Below, in pieces: positions 8,262 to 16,105 of a stretch of 64,000 nucleotides of DNA. The position numbers were made by a program, and so were the translations under genes. The DNA is from CATOSP01 sp965197545 (GTDB lineage Bacteria > Chloroflexota > Dehalococcoidia > Lucifugimonadales > UBA3495). The notes below the pieces were generated by a model. The model was not told the DNA's origin. It did not search any database and saw nothing but the letters and a program-made list of their open reading frames with translations. Position 1 is the stretch's first letter. Each line of letters starts with the position of its first letter. The stretch lies in contig CBDANJ010000008.1 in assembly GCA_965197545.1 (NCBI GenBank), positions 1,054,001 through 1,118,000 of the forward strand. Direction: 5' to 3'.

Positions 8262-9434
8262 ATGGAGGAAAGGATTGAGAATCTAGGATCCAGGCTGGTG
8301 CAAGCCTTCGAGCGAGTGCCGGACCCCCGCAAGCCTTCGAGCGAGTGCCGGACCCCCGCAACCCTTCGGGAAGACGCCATAGTCTGCCGGCGATTCTAAC
8401 CCTGGCGGTCTGTGCCATGCTGGCCAACTGCCACAGCCTCTACGCCATTCATCAATGGGGCCGGGAGCATGGCGATTTGGCTCCCAGGCTGGGTTTCAAA
8501 GGAAGCAAGACCCCGGCGGTATCCACTTTGCACCTGGTCTTCAAACGGTTGGACCGGGAGGCTTTCGAGGCCGCGCTCCAAGCATGGGCCCAGGAGGAAT
8601 TGGGCGACCGGGCGCAGGCGGTGGCCATTGACGGGAAAAGTCTGCGGGGCATTCATGGCGAGGAACTGCCTGGGGTGCATCTGGTGGCGCTATATGGGCA
8701 GCAACTGGGCCTGACCCTGGCTCAAAAGGGGGGTAGGGGAGAAGGAAGCGGAGTTGAGCGTGGCGCCGGAACTGTTGGGCCAGGTTGATCTGGCCGGCCG
8801 GGTGGTAACTGGGGACGCCCTGTATGCCCAGAAGAACCTGAGCCGGCAGAGCCTGCCCTCGTGAAAACGGGGGTGGTGGAGCAAGGCGGTGACTATTTCT
8901 GGGTGGTGAAGGATAACCAGCCTACCCTGCGGGCCGATATCGCCCTGCTGTTTGCCGAACCACCCTGGGGGGAAGAGTTGGCCATGGCTGGGGAGTGCGG
9001 GCGGCACGGCGACCGCTGGGAAGAGCGTACCCTGTGGACCTCCACCGCCCTCAATGAGTATCTGGACTGGCCCCAGGTACGGCAGGTGTGCTGTGTGGAG
9101 CGCCAGGTGACCGGTAAGGGAGTGACCAGCAAGGAGTTGGCCTACGCTATCACCAGCTTAAGTCCGGATCAGGCTGGGCCCCGAGAGTTGCTGTGCCTGT
9201 GGCGGAGCCATTGGGAGATCGAGAACCGGCTGCATTACGTGCGGGACGTGACCATGAAAGAGGACGCATCCCAGGTGAGGAGCGGGTCGGCTCCCCCAGG
9301 TGATGGCGGCCTTGCGCAACACGACGCTGGGGCTGTTGCGGCAAACCGGAGCAACCAATATCGCCGCGGCCCTGCGACACTTCAGCTACAAGCCCCTGGA
9401 GGCTCTGGCCCTCCTGGGAATTTCTCCTCCCTGA
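8262..9434 (+). pseudogene. ISAs1 family transposase with multiple frame disruptions
   Basis: From the ATG at 8262 the protein begins MEERIENLGSRLVQAFERV and runs to PDPR, then is thrown out of frame by a 29-bp tandem duplication. It resumes as NPSGRRHSLPAILTLAV, AVAIDGKSLRG (the DDE aspartate region) and LTLAQKG. It shifts at a G6 run near 8728-8733 and continues as VAPELLGQVDLAGRVVTGD (second aspartate region). It shifts back near 8860 (GGDYFWVVKDNQPTL, then WRSHWEIENRLHYVRDV) and shifts once more near 9300 into VMAALRNTTLGLLRQTGA. It ends at TGA 9432-9434. At least four changes make a functional product impossible. Confidence 0.88.
8300..8357 (+). repeat. 29-bp tandem duplication inside the transposase
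   Basis: The unit at 8300-8328, beginning GCAAGCCTTCGAGCGAGTGC, is repeated exactly at 8329-8357. Twenty-nine is not a multiple of three, so the duplication changes the reading frame. Deleting one copy restores the ISAs1 N-terminus, reading AFERVPDPRNPSGRRHS. Confidence 0.9.
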
Positions 9435-9474
9435 GAATCGAAAGACCCTGCCAAGAGACGAGTGGAGGTGGATC

Positions 9475-9891
9475 GTGGTGGAGGGGAAAGCGTTACCCAC
9501 TATTTGGGATGTTCCGGACGACCTCTGGGAACGAATCGGACCGGTGATACTGGAGTTGGATCCGCCCAAAGCCAGGGGGCGCAAAAGGGCGGACCAGCGG
9601 AAGATGCTGGAAGGCATTATCTTTCGGATGCGAAGCAGTTGTCAGTGGAACCACTTGCCCAGGGAGTTGGGAGACGATAGCGCCATCCATCGGACCTTCC
9701 AGCGTTGGGTGGGGTGCTGGAGGGCATCTGGGTTGCCCTGGTGGAGGGTTGCGAGGAACTGGGCGGAGTGGACTGGGAATAGCAGTCGGCGGACTGCTCC
9801 ATGGGTAAAGCGCGTTTGGGGGGGGGGCGCGATTGGACGCAACCCCACCGGCCGGGGCAAAGCCGGGAGCAAGAAGAGCATCCTGGTCGAC
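9475..9891 (+). pseudogene. IS5-family transposase, 3' truncated and decayed
   Basis: The N-terminal half of an IS5-type transposase is readable: WERIGPVILELDPP, MLEGIIFRMRSSCQWNHLPR and HRTFQRWV. It then continues in another frame as GVLEGIWVALVEGCEELGGV and DWE, where a TAG at 9780-9782 replaces the tryptophan expected in the WEWQSAD motif. After a run of ten G residues (9818-9827) the first frame resumes as IGRNPTGRGKAGSKKSILVD. Homology ends at a GTCGAC hexamer (9886-9891), where sequence of an rtcB gene on the other strand begins. About the last third of the transposase is absent, including the remainder of its catalytic triad. Confidence 0.8.
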
Positions 9892-10101
9892 GCCGACGGC
9901 GGCGGGAATGATTGCGCGGAGCGTGGGTATGCACGACCCCACGGTTGCGCCGAGACCGTAGTGACAGTCGGGCATCACCGCGATGTGTTTGTGGATGAAC
10001 GGCATCCGGGCCAGGTTATAGATCTGTTGGAGGGCAGACTCCTCAATCTGCTCCTCGGGCAGCCAGGAAAGAATGTTGGGTCCAATGTTGCGCGGCGGCA
10101 T
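9886..10101 (-). pseudogene. rtcB: RNA ligase RtcB, N-terminal stump
   Basis: Reading leftward from ATG 10101, preceded by AAGGAG, the protein starts MPPRNIGPNILSWLPEE and reaches HIAVMPDCHYGLGATVGS and IIPAAVGVD. These are the conserved N-terminal motifs of RtcB, the GTP-dependent 3'-phosphate RNA ligase, including the metal-binding MPDCH region. An intact protein would continue IGCGM after GVD. Here the GTCGAC encoding VD coincides with the VD codons of the IS5 transposase on the opposite strand, and everything beyond is transposase. About 72 of some 400-480 expected residues remain, so RNA ligation and repair from this copy are lost. Confidence 0.8.
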
Positions 10102-10414
10102 GGTGGTCTCCTTGTGGGAGTTCATGAACAACGGTGTTTATTCAAGCGTAACACGCGGACGGAATTTTACATGAGTCATCGGGATATACAGGCAGGGCAA
10201 ACAATTTTTTGAATCTGATGAGCTGGATAGGCCGAACTTTTCAGCAACCAGCGCCGAAAATCTGCCGATTCGGGCAAACCAAGTCACTTCTACGATAATT
10301 GGACAACGAACTGACGGAAAATTTCCTCTGTCAAATGAGAATGCGTTTGCCCTGGATATACAGGATAGCCGCGTCGATAATTCAGCTTATCCAGTTTTTC
10401 ATGTGGGGAGCATA
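10102..10414. other. intergenic gap with two copies of a short dispersed motif
   Basis: No gene is seen. GGGATATACAGG near 10181 and CTGGATATACAGGATAG near 10352 match the complement of the motif near 5759-5776. The stretch is visibly richer in A+T than the left half of the window, which marks the start of the DarTG-bearing segment. Confidence 0.4.
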
Positions 10415-11401
10415 TTAGAAAGGGAGCGGTTCTTCCTGATACCTTCCTGAATAGGCCAACTGATCGTCCAAGAAGAACTGAATAGAATAATCTTGAGGAT
10501 GACGGAAATTCAGCGACAGCCGGAACTGATTGGAAACGGTGAACTCGTCGCTCTGCCACGTGTAACGGAGGCCGGTGAATGACTCAACTAACTCGGCTCT
10601 AGCGTTGAATGGACTCGGTGGATTTCCGACATTAAATCGAAACTTTACTGATGTTCGGTCCATTTCAACCTGCTCTACAAAGCACCATCGGCGATGGAAG
10701 AGGGCGAGATTTGGGCGCACCGCGATTCTGTCTATCCATTGATGGAGCACACCGGGTGGCAACAAATCCAGTAGCGTCTCGTATTCCGCTTGGCTCCGGC
10801 AGCAGATGAAGCGTATAGCATTTGTGCTAAGCCTTTCTGGCACTAGAACTTCAGCATTGCGATGATAAACGATAGTGCCTCGGTTATCGGGGCTGAACGA
10901 TCCTTCGTGGTATACGGTCTCAAACGGTATGCACTGCAGAAACTTCACGTCGTCCGTTGGCATAGGTCCGGCTGCGATGTTGCCGTCCGTGAACAGAACC
11001 CCGGTCTTCGACAACACTTCCATCGCGTGTATTAGCAAGTATACTGGAGCAGGACATTGAACTCCGTAGGGCTGGTGATCTCGGGGTCGAAACCCCTCAG
11101 TTTGAAATTGGGTGGGAGTTTTTGGTCGGAAATACAGGCGCACGTAGTCCTGCCAGCGGTCCGCAGTTTGGCCGATAATCTCCGGGCTTGCAATATCCAC
11201 GTGGAGTTGTCGAGACTCCAATATTTGCTTCCGGCTAAGCATCTCCCCTGAGCGCAGGATATTTGCGACATTCCGAACGTCGGTACAGTGGAACAAATAG
11301 TCGGGCCACCATTGCCGAGCCTGGCCCAGCCAGTCCTGTTGCTTCAGACTAGCAATATGCTGGCGGATTGCCTCTACTTCCACCGGAGACCTTATATTCA
11401 T
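10415..11401 (-). CDS. darT: DarT-like DNA ADP-ribosyltransferase toxin (DUF4433 family)
   Basis: The N-terminal 200 residues match the DarT fold. YLFHCTDVRNVANILRSGE with His38 resembles the NAD-binding first motif; MLSRKQI follows, then YVRLYFRPKTPTQF at about 87-99 and the glutamate motif RNAEVLVPER, with Glu184 the likely catalytic residue. DarT enzymes ADP-ribosylate bases in single-stranded DNA and are used in phage defence. At 328 residues it is longer than the roughly 200-residue DarT core, with an extra beta-rich C-terminal region from about residue 225. It begins inside the stop of the macrodomain gene (11398-11401 shared), so the two are translationally coupled. The family assignment is by motif, not by a database search. 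Confidence 0.72.
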   Translation of the reverse strand: MNIRSPVEVEAIRQHIASLKQQDWLGQARQWWPDYLFHCTDVRNVANILRSGEMLSRKQILESRQLHVDIASPEIIGQTADRWQDYVRLYFRPKTPTQFQTEGFRPRDHQPYGVQCPAPVYLLIHAMEVLSKTGVLFTDGNIAAGPMPTDDVKFLQCIPFETVYHEGSFSPDNRGTIVYHRNAEVLVPERLSTNAIRFICCRSQAEYETLLDLLPPGVLHQWIDRIAVRPNLALFHRRWCFVEQVEMDRTSVKFRFNVGNPPSPFNARAELVESFTGLRYTWQSDEFTVSNQFRLSLNFRHPQDYSIQFFLDDQLAYSGRYQEEPLPF

Positions 11402-12324
11402 CCTGGTTCAACCGTGCCCGCAGTCACGAATAGACTAGGTTGGAGATTTCGGGTTCGCGCTGCTAAACGTAGTCCCGTAGGATTATAGGGAAAGTCGTCG
11501 TAACGTGAACCCATCGACACAGGATGAATATATGGTAGCCGGGCCATAACCGACACTATATATCTGGCAAACTCGTCCAAGCCGGAGGGCAGACTGTTCG
11601 CTGACACGAACCCGGCTTGGCGGACCTGTTGCCACAAGTCCAAGATAGCTTCCGACGGAAGTGCATAGGAGCCGCCATCAGTATCTAGGAACAATTCCTG
11701 TGTGTCCCCGTCTGCCCTCACGGTGAATCCGGCACCACCGTCCAGCGGTTCGACAACCGTGGGTTTCCTGAACTGTTCTACAAGGTCGTCCCAAACCTCA
11801 GTGAATCCCAAAGATTCCGGCTCGCCGCGAAGCCAGCGCTTGATTTCTCTGATTTTGCGGTGTTCGGGGGTGAAGCGGTCCTTGACGTGCTGGAGGTGAA
11901 TGTATGCCGTGACCGGCAGCTTGCCGAGGTACTTCTCCATCAACGGCCGCACTTGCGTTTCCCAATCCAGTTCCCCGTTGCCGCAGCCGAGCATCGGAAA
12001 CGAAATCGACGTGATTCTATAGACGTGGTAGGTGTCGGCAAACTTTTGCAGGCCCGCCTCGATGTACTCAGGGCGCGAAGGCTGACGCCATTGCTTTTTC
12101 GTGGGGAAATTCAGGACCCACTTGTGCTCGGTCTTGTACAGCCAGAGTTGGCCTACGTCAAACTGCTTTTTCTCGCACAATTCCTGGTATTCTCGGAACA
12201 TCTCCGGGTATATCGTCTTGAAGTCCCTGGCTATACCCTTGCCCATTACGCCGACTGTATTGACTGTGTTTACCAATACCCGGGCCGGACTCGTGAACAA
12301 GTCACAGGCTACATAAGTAATCAT
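11398..12324 (-). CDS. darG: DarG-like macrodomain antitoxin
   Basis: The first 160 residues are a macrodomain of the DarG type: VNTVNTVGVMGKGIARDF at about 18-35 binds ADP-ribose, LNFPTKKQWR at 71-80 supplies the conserved lysines (Lys76/Lys77) linked to removal of the modification in DarG, and PMLGCGNGELDW at 110-121 forms the phosphate loop. A separate C-terminal domain of some 120 residues (about 185-308) would be the region that in other DarG proteins binds the toxin. The gene is first in the operon and overlaps darT by four bases. Most described modules place darT first, so the order is inverted. A+T content is raised compared with neighbouring metabolic genes, suggesting transfer. Confidence 0.75.
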   Translation of the reverse strand: MITYVACDLFTSPARVLVNTVNTVGVMGKGIARDFKTIYPEMFREYQELCEKKQFDVGQLWLYKTEHKWVLNFPTKKQWRQPSRPEYIEAGLQKFADTYHVYRITSISFPMLGCGNGELDWETQVRPLMEKYLGKLPVTAYIHLQHVKDRFTPEHRKIREIKRWLRGEPESLGFTEVWDDLVEQFRKPTVVEPLDGGAGFTVRADGDTQELFLDTDGGSYALPSEAILDLWQQVRQAGFVSANSLPSGLDEFARYIVSVMARLPYIHPVSMGSRYDDFPYNPTGLRLAARTRNLQPSLFVTAGTVEPG

Positions 12325-12419
12325 GGTATGGCCTTTCTCCCGCAGCCGCGATTGGTGGCTGTGGTAAGTATCGTTGCGGTCCTGTAGATACCATGGAGTG
12401 GCGGGCCAAATTGTTCTTT

Positions 12420-12434
12420 CCGCGAAGTTCGCGG
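12420..12434. promoter_or_regulatory. perfect palindrome upstream of the DarTG operon
   Basis: CCGCGAAGTTCGCGG is a 7-bp perfect inverted repeat around one central base. It lies about 96 bases upstream of the darG start in the only gap from which the operon could be transcribed. It could be an operator or a short hairpin; no -10/-35 pair was assigned with confidence. Confidence 0.3.
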
Positions 12435-12498
12435 GGTTTAACCAAATCTATTAGAACACATGTTCGCCAACTTGTCATCGCCTATCTGTCACGAGAAT

Positions 12499-12531
12499 GA
12501 GGCAGGCGGGACCCCGGGTCCCGCCTGCCTC
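12499..12531 (-). terminator. strong hairpin after the CapA gene
   Basis: Arms GAGGCAGGCGGGACC and GGTCCCGCCTGCCTC are perfectly complementary over 15 bp with a 3-base loop. The hairpin starts 4 bases beyond the CapA stop codon. No long T tract follows, so it may also be a transcript-stabilising hairpin. Confidence 0.65.
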
Positions 12532-12534
12532 AGC

Positions 12535-13884
12535 CTACAGCCGGATATAGCCCGTGTCTCCTTCGATGGTGATCTCGGTGCCGTAAGGCTTGGACACCTC
12601 CTGCAGCCAGGTTAGTGTCTGCTGGGCGATCTCGCCTTCGGCCATCACCGGGCGGCCGCGCTGGGGAATCGGCCTGCCGTGGCCCATGTCGATCGGATGG
12701 AGGACTATTTCCCGAAGCTCTCCGCCCTGGTAGTTGCACACCGCAACTACACTCTGCCAGAACACGGGGTCCCCCGCGAAGGCGCGGGAGCCTCCTCCCG
12801 ACCGGGTGTCAAGGTAGTCACCGGGAGTATGCTCGTGGGTCAAGTTGAACCGGCGGTAGGACTCTTCCGGCAGCCAGAGCACGCTCTCGTTCTGGAAGAT
12901 GAAGTTGCCCAGGCTGTAGAAGATGGGCTTCCCCTTGTAAATCTCGATGCCCCGCAACAGGTGTGGGCCATGGCCCGCAAACAGGGAGCACCCCTGGTCG
13001 ATGGTCCAACGGGCAAAGCCCTCTAGGAACTCCGGAGGCGAGGTCCTCGTCGAGCCGTGATACTCGCCAGTGGACCCGCTCTCGTGGCAGTGGGCGCTGT
13101 AGGTCATGAAATCCGACAGCTTCGACGCTCCCCTAATCCAGTTGCCCATGCCTGCCAAGTCGTCATCGTTGGGCGAGGTGTGGATTCCGAAGTCCTCGGA
13201 CAACAGGAACTTTTTCTCCAGGAACTCAAGCTCCGTTGCGTGGTCGGGTAATTCTTCCACGCCGCTGAACCCGAAGGCGTGGGCGGCGGCCTTTGCGTCG
13301 TCGTATCCCAATTCCCGGTTGGCCTTGTTCAAGGAGTCGAACACGTCCCGCTCCACATGGTGGACCAACTGGTGGCGCAGGGCGTTGACTCCCGGTTTGC
13401 CTCGGAAGTCGGGGCGGCCTGCTCCGGCCCTGGACTGCTCGCTAAACGTTGTAGTCGCGGACATGACCGCGACCCGTCCCATGGCAGAGTCCACGTAGGC
13501 TGGGGCCCTCGCTTCGTCGATGTTGCGCCCGCCGCCGGCCTGAGGCAGGCCCTTATCGCGGCAATGCTCCAACGTAGTGAGGAAGCCGCCTTCGGAGAAG
13601 TCAAAGGAATGGTTGTTGGCGGTGGTCACCGCGTCGACGCCCATCCACTTCAGTTCGTCCAAGTTCTGAGGGTCGGAGCGGGTGTAGGTCGCGCCGCTCC
13701 ACTGCCAACTACTCTCGTAGTCGTGGAACAGCATCTCCAGGTTTACGATGCTCACGTCAGCCTTGCGAAGCACGTCCACCAGCTTGTTGAATGACTCCTC
13801 CCGGAAAGGCTGCATTCGCCGCGTGATCATGGCGTCGCCGCCCACCGCTATGGAGATGTCTCTCTTTTCCGCGTCGTAAATCAT
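12535..13884 (-). CDS. CapA family metallophosphatase-like protein
   Basis: The 449-residue protein belongs to the CapA/PgsA family, a calcineurin-like metallophosphatase fold found in poly-gamma-glutamate and capsule gene clusters. Diagnostic motifs are AVGGDAMITRRM at 13-24, VSIVNLEMLF at 44-53, VTTANNHSFDF near 90, and GHGPHLLRGIEIYKGKPIFYS followed by LGNFIFQNE near 305-335. There is no signal peptide, so a cytoplasmic location is likely, unlike the membrane-anchored CapA of Bacillus. No capB or capC neighbour exists, so a role in polyglutamate synthesis is not supported here. AGGAGAGAGG directly precedes the ATG. Confidence 0.88.
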   Translation of the reverse strand: MIYDAEKRDISIAVGGDAMITRRMQPFREESFNKLVDVLRKADVSIVNLEMLFHDYESSWQWSGATYTRSDPQNLDELKWMGVDAVTTANNHSFDFSEGGFLTTLEHCRDKGLPQAGGGRNIDEARAPAYVDSAMGRVAVMSATTTFSEQSRAGAGRPDFRGKPGVNALRHQLVHHVERDVFDSLNKANRELGYDDAKAAAHAFGFSGVEELPDHATELEFLEKKFLLSEDFGIHTSPNDDDLAGMGNWIRGASKLSDFMTYSAHCHESGSTGEYHGSTRTSPPEFLEGFARWTIDQGCSLFAGHGPHLLRGIEIYKGKPIFYSLGNFIFQNESVLWLPEESYRRFNLTHEHTPGDYLDTRSGGGSRAFAGDPVFWQSVVAVCNYQGGELREIVLHPIDMGHGRPIPQRGRPVMAEGEIAQQTLTWLQEVSKPYGTEITIEGDTGYIRL

Positions 13885-14028
13885 CCTCTCTCCTCAAATC
13901 AGGGGTTGCTTCATAGGGGTTCTTCCGGGAGATTATAGCATCGGCGCAAGCCAACGCCACGACCTATCAGCAAGTGGTAAAATCCCCTGGAACCCAGAGG
14001 ACTCCAATCGCTACTTAGGGGTGATAGC

Positions 14029-16020
14029 TTGGCGATCACAGAGTTGGCAATTGCTAAACGGAGCAGCTTCGCTTCCGGTGAGAGTTTTGGCGGCGTCGGC
14101 GCGTATGAACTGCTGGAAGGCACGGCCCATTTCGCGGTCGACCCGCAGAACGCCCGCAACCAGGGAATAACCGACCTGGACCTAGCCCCTCGCAACGGAC
14201 AGGGAAAGGTCGAGTTCTCGGCTGACTTTGCCATGCTTCAACCCGTAATCACCGACCGGGGAAACCGCCGAATCCTGTTTGACGTGGTGAACCGGGGGCG
14301 CAAAACGGCCCTGAGCATGAACAGTGCCGCGGCTGCCACAGATCCCACGGCCCCGCTGGAATCCGGAAACGGTTACCTGATGCGGCGGGGCTACACGGTG
14401 GTATGGGGCGGATGGCAGGCCGACGTGCCGCCAACCCCGGGCCTGATCGGCCTGCAAGGTCCGGAGGCGGTTGCTCCCCGGGGCGGGCCGCTAACAGGCA
14501 AGATTATGTGCCAGTTCCAATGCAACGAGCCGACGCAGGTGTTCTTGCTGGCCGACCGGCAGCACCTTCCCAACCCCGCCGCCGATGTCGATGAGCCGGA
14601 GGCCACTCTTACGGTTCGGGACCTGCCCAACAGCCCGGCAACGCCGGTGGACCGGGGCCAATGGTCTTTCGTCAGGGTTGAGGATGAAGAGGTGGAGCCC
14701 CAACCCAGTCACATTTACATGCCATCGGGGTTCGATCCCGGCAAGATTTACCAGTTGGTCTACACCACCAAGGGCAGCAGGATTGTGGGATTGGGGATGG
14801 CTGCAATGCGGGACGTGGTATCGTTTCTCAAGTACGCCCCGGCATCGGCGGGAAACCCATCCGCGGGAGCGATCGATTACGCCTACGCCATGGGCCGGTC
14901 CCAGAGCGGCCGGTTCCTGCGGCAGTATATCCACCTGGGAATCAACGAGGACGAAGAAGACCGACTGGCGCTGGACGGTATCATTCCCCACGTCGCGGGG
15001 GGAATGCGGGGAGAGTTCAACCTGCGCTTCGGCCAGCCTTCCAAGGATGTGTGCTACATCATCCCGGAGATGTTTCCGTTCACCGACACTCCGCAGACGG
15101 ACCCGGTGACAGGGACACAGGGTTCTTTGCTAGACGCCCTTGAAGAACGCGGCAAGGTACCCAAGATCATGTTCACCAACACGTCGGCCGAGTATTGGCG
15201 GGGTGACGCGGCTTTGATCCATACTAACCTGGAAACCCTGAACGACGCCGACGAGTCCACGTCGGTCAGGCGGTACCACTTCGCGGGATGCCAGCATGGG
15301 TCAGGAGAGTTTCCGCCCCTGGAAGTACGGACCAGCGATGGGATACGCGGTCAACTTCCATTCAACAGCGTGGACTACGCCCCGTTGTTGCGGGCGGCGT
15401 TGGACAACCTGGACCGCTGGGTAACCACGGGAGAAGAGCCTCCTGCCAGCCGACACCCCAGCCTGAACGATGGGACGGCGGTGGAGTCCCATACGCTGGT
15501 GGAGCGGTTTGGCCAACTACCAGGCGTAAGAGTCCCCACCCAGACCACCAGGGCGATCCGGTTGGACTATGGCCCGGAGTCACACTTGGGACGGACGACC
15601 ACCCTGCCGGCCATCGAAGGCGAGGAGTTCCCGGCGCTGGTGGCTGACCTAGACGAGTCCTTCAACGAAGTAAGGGGAATTCGCCTGCCAGACCTGGAAG
15701 TCCCCGTGGCGACATACACGGGCTGGAATCTCCGGGACGAAAGCATAGGCAATCCCAACCTGTTTATCGGAATCACAGGCGGACTTGCCGGCTGGACATT
15801 GCCCCTTCCCCTTACCGAGACGGAGAGGGAGTCCACCGGGGACCCCAGGGAGTCCATTGAATCTCGCTACGCCAACCGGGAGGATTACTTGCAGCAGGTT
15901 ACTCAGGCGGCCCAGGCCCTGGTCGACGAGGGCTACATGCTGTCCGAAGACATCGAAGAGGTCGTGGACCTGGCGGGCAGGAAGTACGATTACTTTGTGG
16001 GGGAGGCTGCGGACTGCTGA
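14029..16020 (+). CDS. alpha/beta-hydrolase domain protein (large, PF20091-like)
   Basis: This 663-residue protein resembles the family annotated only as alpha/beta hydrolase domain-containing protein. The nucleophile elbow is YAMGRSQSGRFLRQY, with GRSQSG at 289-294; Ser291 would be the nucleophile by comparison with GxSxG. FDVVNRGRK near 85 and GYTVVWGGWQ near 123 are further family-like strands, and FAGCQHGSGEF near 420 probably supplies the histidine. Start is a TTG (14029). The enzyme class suggests ester or amide hydrolysis of a bulky substrate; the actual substrate is unknown. The phosphodiesterase gene follows 85 bases downstream on the same strand, so co-transcription is possible. Confidence 0.78.
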   Translation: MAITELAIAKRSSFASGESFGGVGAYELLEGTAHFAVDPQNARNQGITDLDLAPRNGQGKVEFSADFAMLQPVITDRGNRRILFDVVNRGRKTALSMNSAAAATDPTAPLESGNGYLMRRGYTVVWGGWQADVPPTPGLIGLQGPEAVAPRGGPLTGKIMCQFQCNEPTQVFLLADRQHLPNPAADVDEPEATLTVRDLPNSPATPVDRGQWSFVRVEDEEVEPQPSHIYMPSGFDPGKIYQLVYTTKGSRIVGLGMAAMRDVVSFLKYAPASAGNPSAGAIDYAYAMGRSQSGRFLRQYIHLGINEDEEDRLALDGIIPHVAGGMRGEFNLRFGQPSKDVCYIIPEMFPFTDTPQTDPVTGTQGSLLDALEERGKVPKIMFTNTSAEYWRGDAALIHTNLETLNDADESTSVRRYHFAGCQHGSGEFPPLEVRTSDGIRGQLPFNSVDYAPLLRAALDNLDRWVTTGEEPPASRHPSLNDGTAVESHTLVERFGQLPGVRVPTQTTRAIRLDYGPESHLGRTTTLPAIEGEEFPALVADLDESFNEVRGIRLPDLEVPVATYTGWNLRDESIGNPNLFIGITGGLAGWTLPLPLTETERESTGDPRESIESRYANREDYLQQVTQAAQALVDEGYMLSEDIEEVVDLAGRKYDYFVGEAADC

Positions 16021-16105
16021 CCACTTCCGGAGGAATCCGAACTTGGATAGGACAGGATTTGCCGCCACATCCCACGTTGTCTGAACGCGGCCGGATGAGG
16101 GGAGA

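Larger units (their letters stand above)
8220..9450 (+). mobile_element. ISAs1-family insertion sequence, inactive
   Basis: The element is bounded by perfect 17-bp terminal inverted repeats, CAGGGTCTTTCGATTCT at 8220-8236 and its complement at 9434-9450. The single gene inside is an ISAs1-type transposase interrupted by several frame changes. At 1231 bp the element is near full length for the family. The 10 bases outside each end differ, so no target duplication is visible; the right flank runs directly into a second, IS5-like transposase, so the original flank has probably been lost. Confidence 0.85.

Noticed and set aside
8210..9460. Target-site duplication of the ISAs1 element
   Set aside because: The 10 bases outside the left and right ends are unrelated (GGCAACCGGC and CCAAGAGACG).
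12499..12531. Hairpin as an attachment site or mobile element end
   Set aside because: A single perfect stem-loop directly after a stop codon, without direct repeats, is better explained as a terminator.
14728..14740. GGGTTCGATCCCG, which resembles the T arm of a tRNA
   Set aside because: It lies inside the alpha/beta-hydrolase gene, where it encodes GFDPG. No acceptor, D or anticodon arm could be drawn around it.
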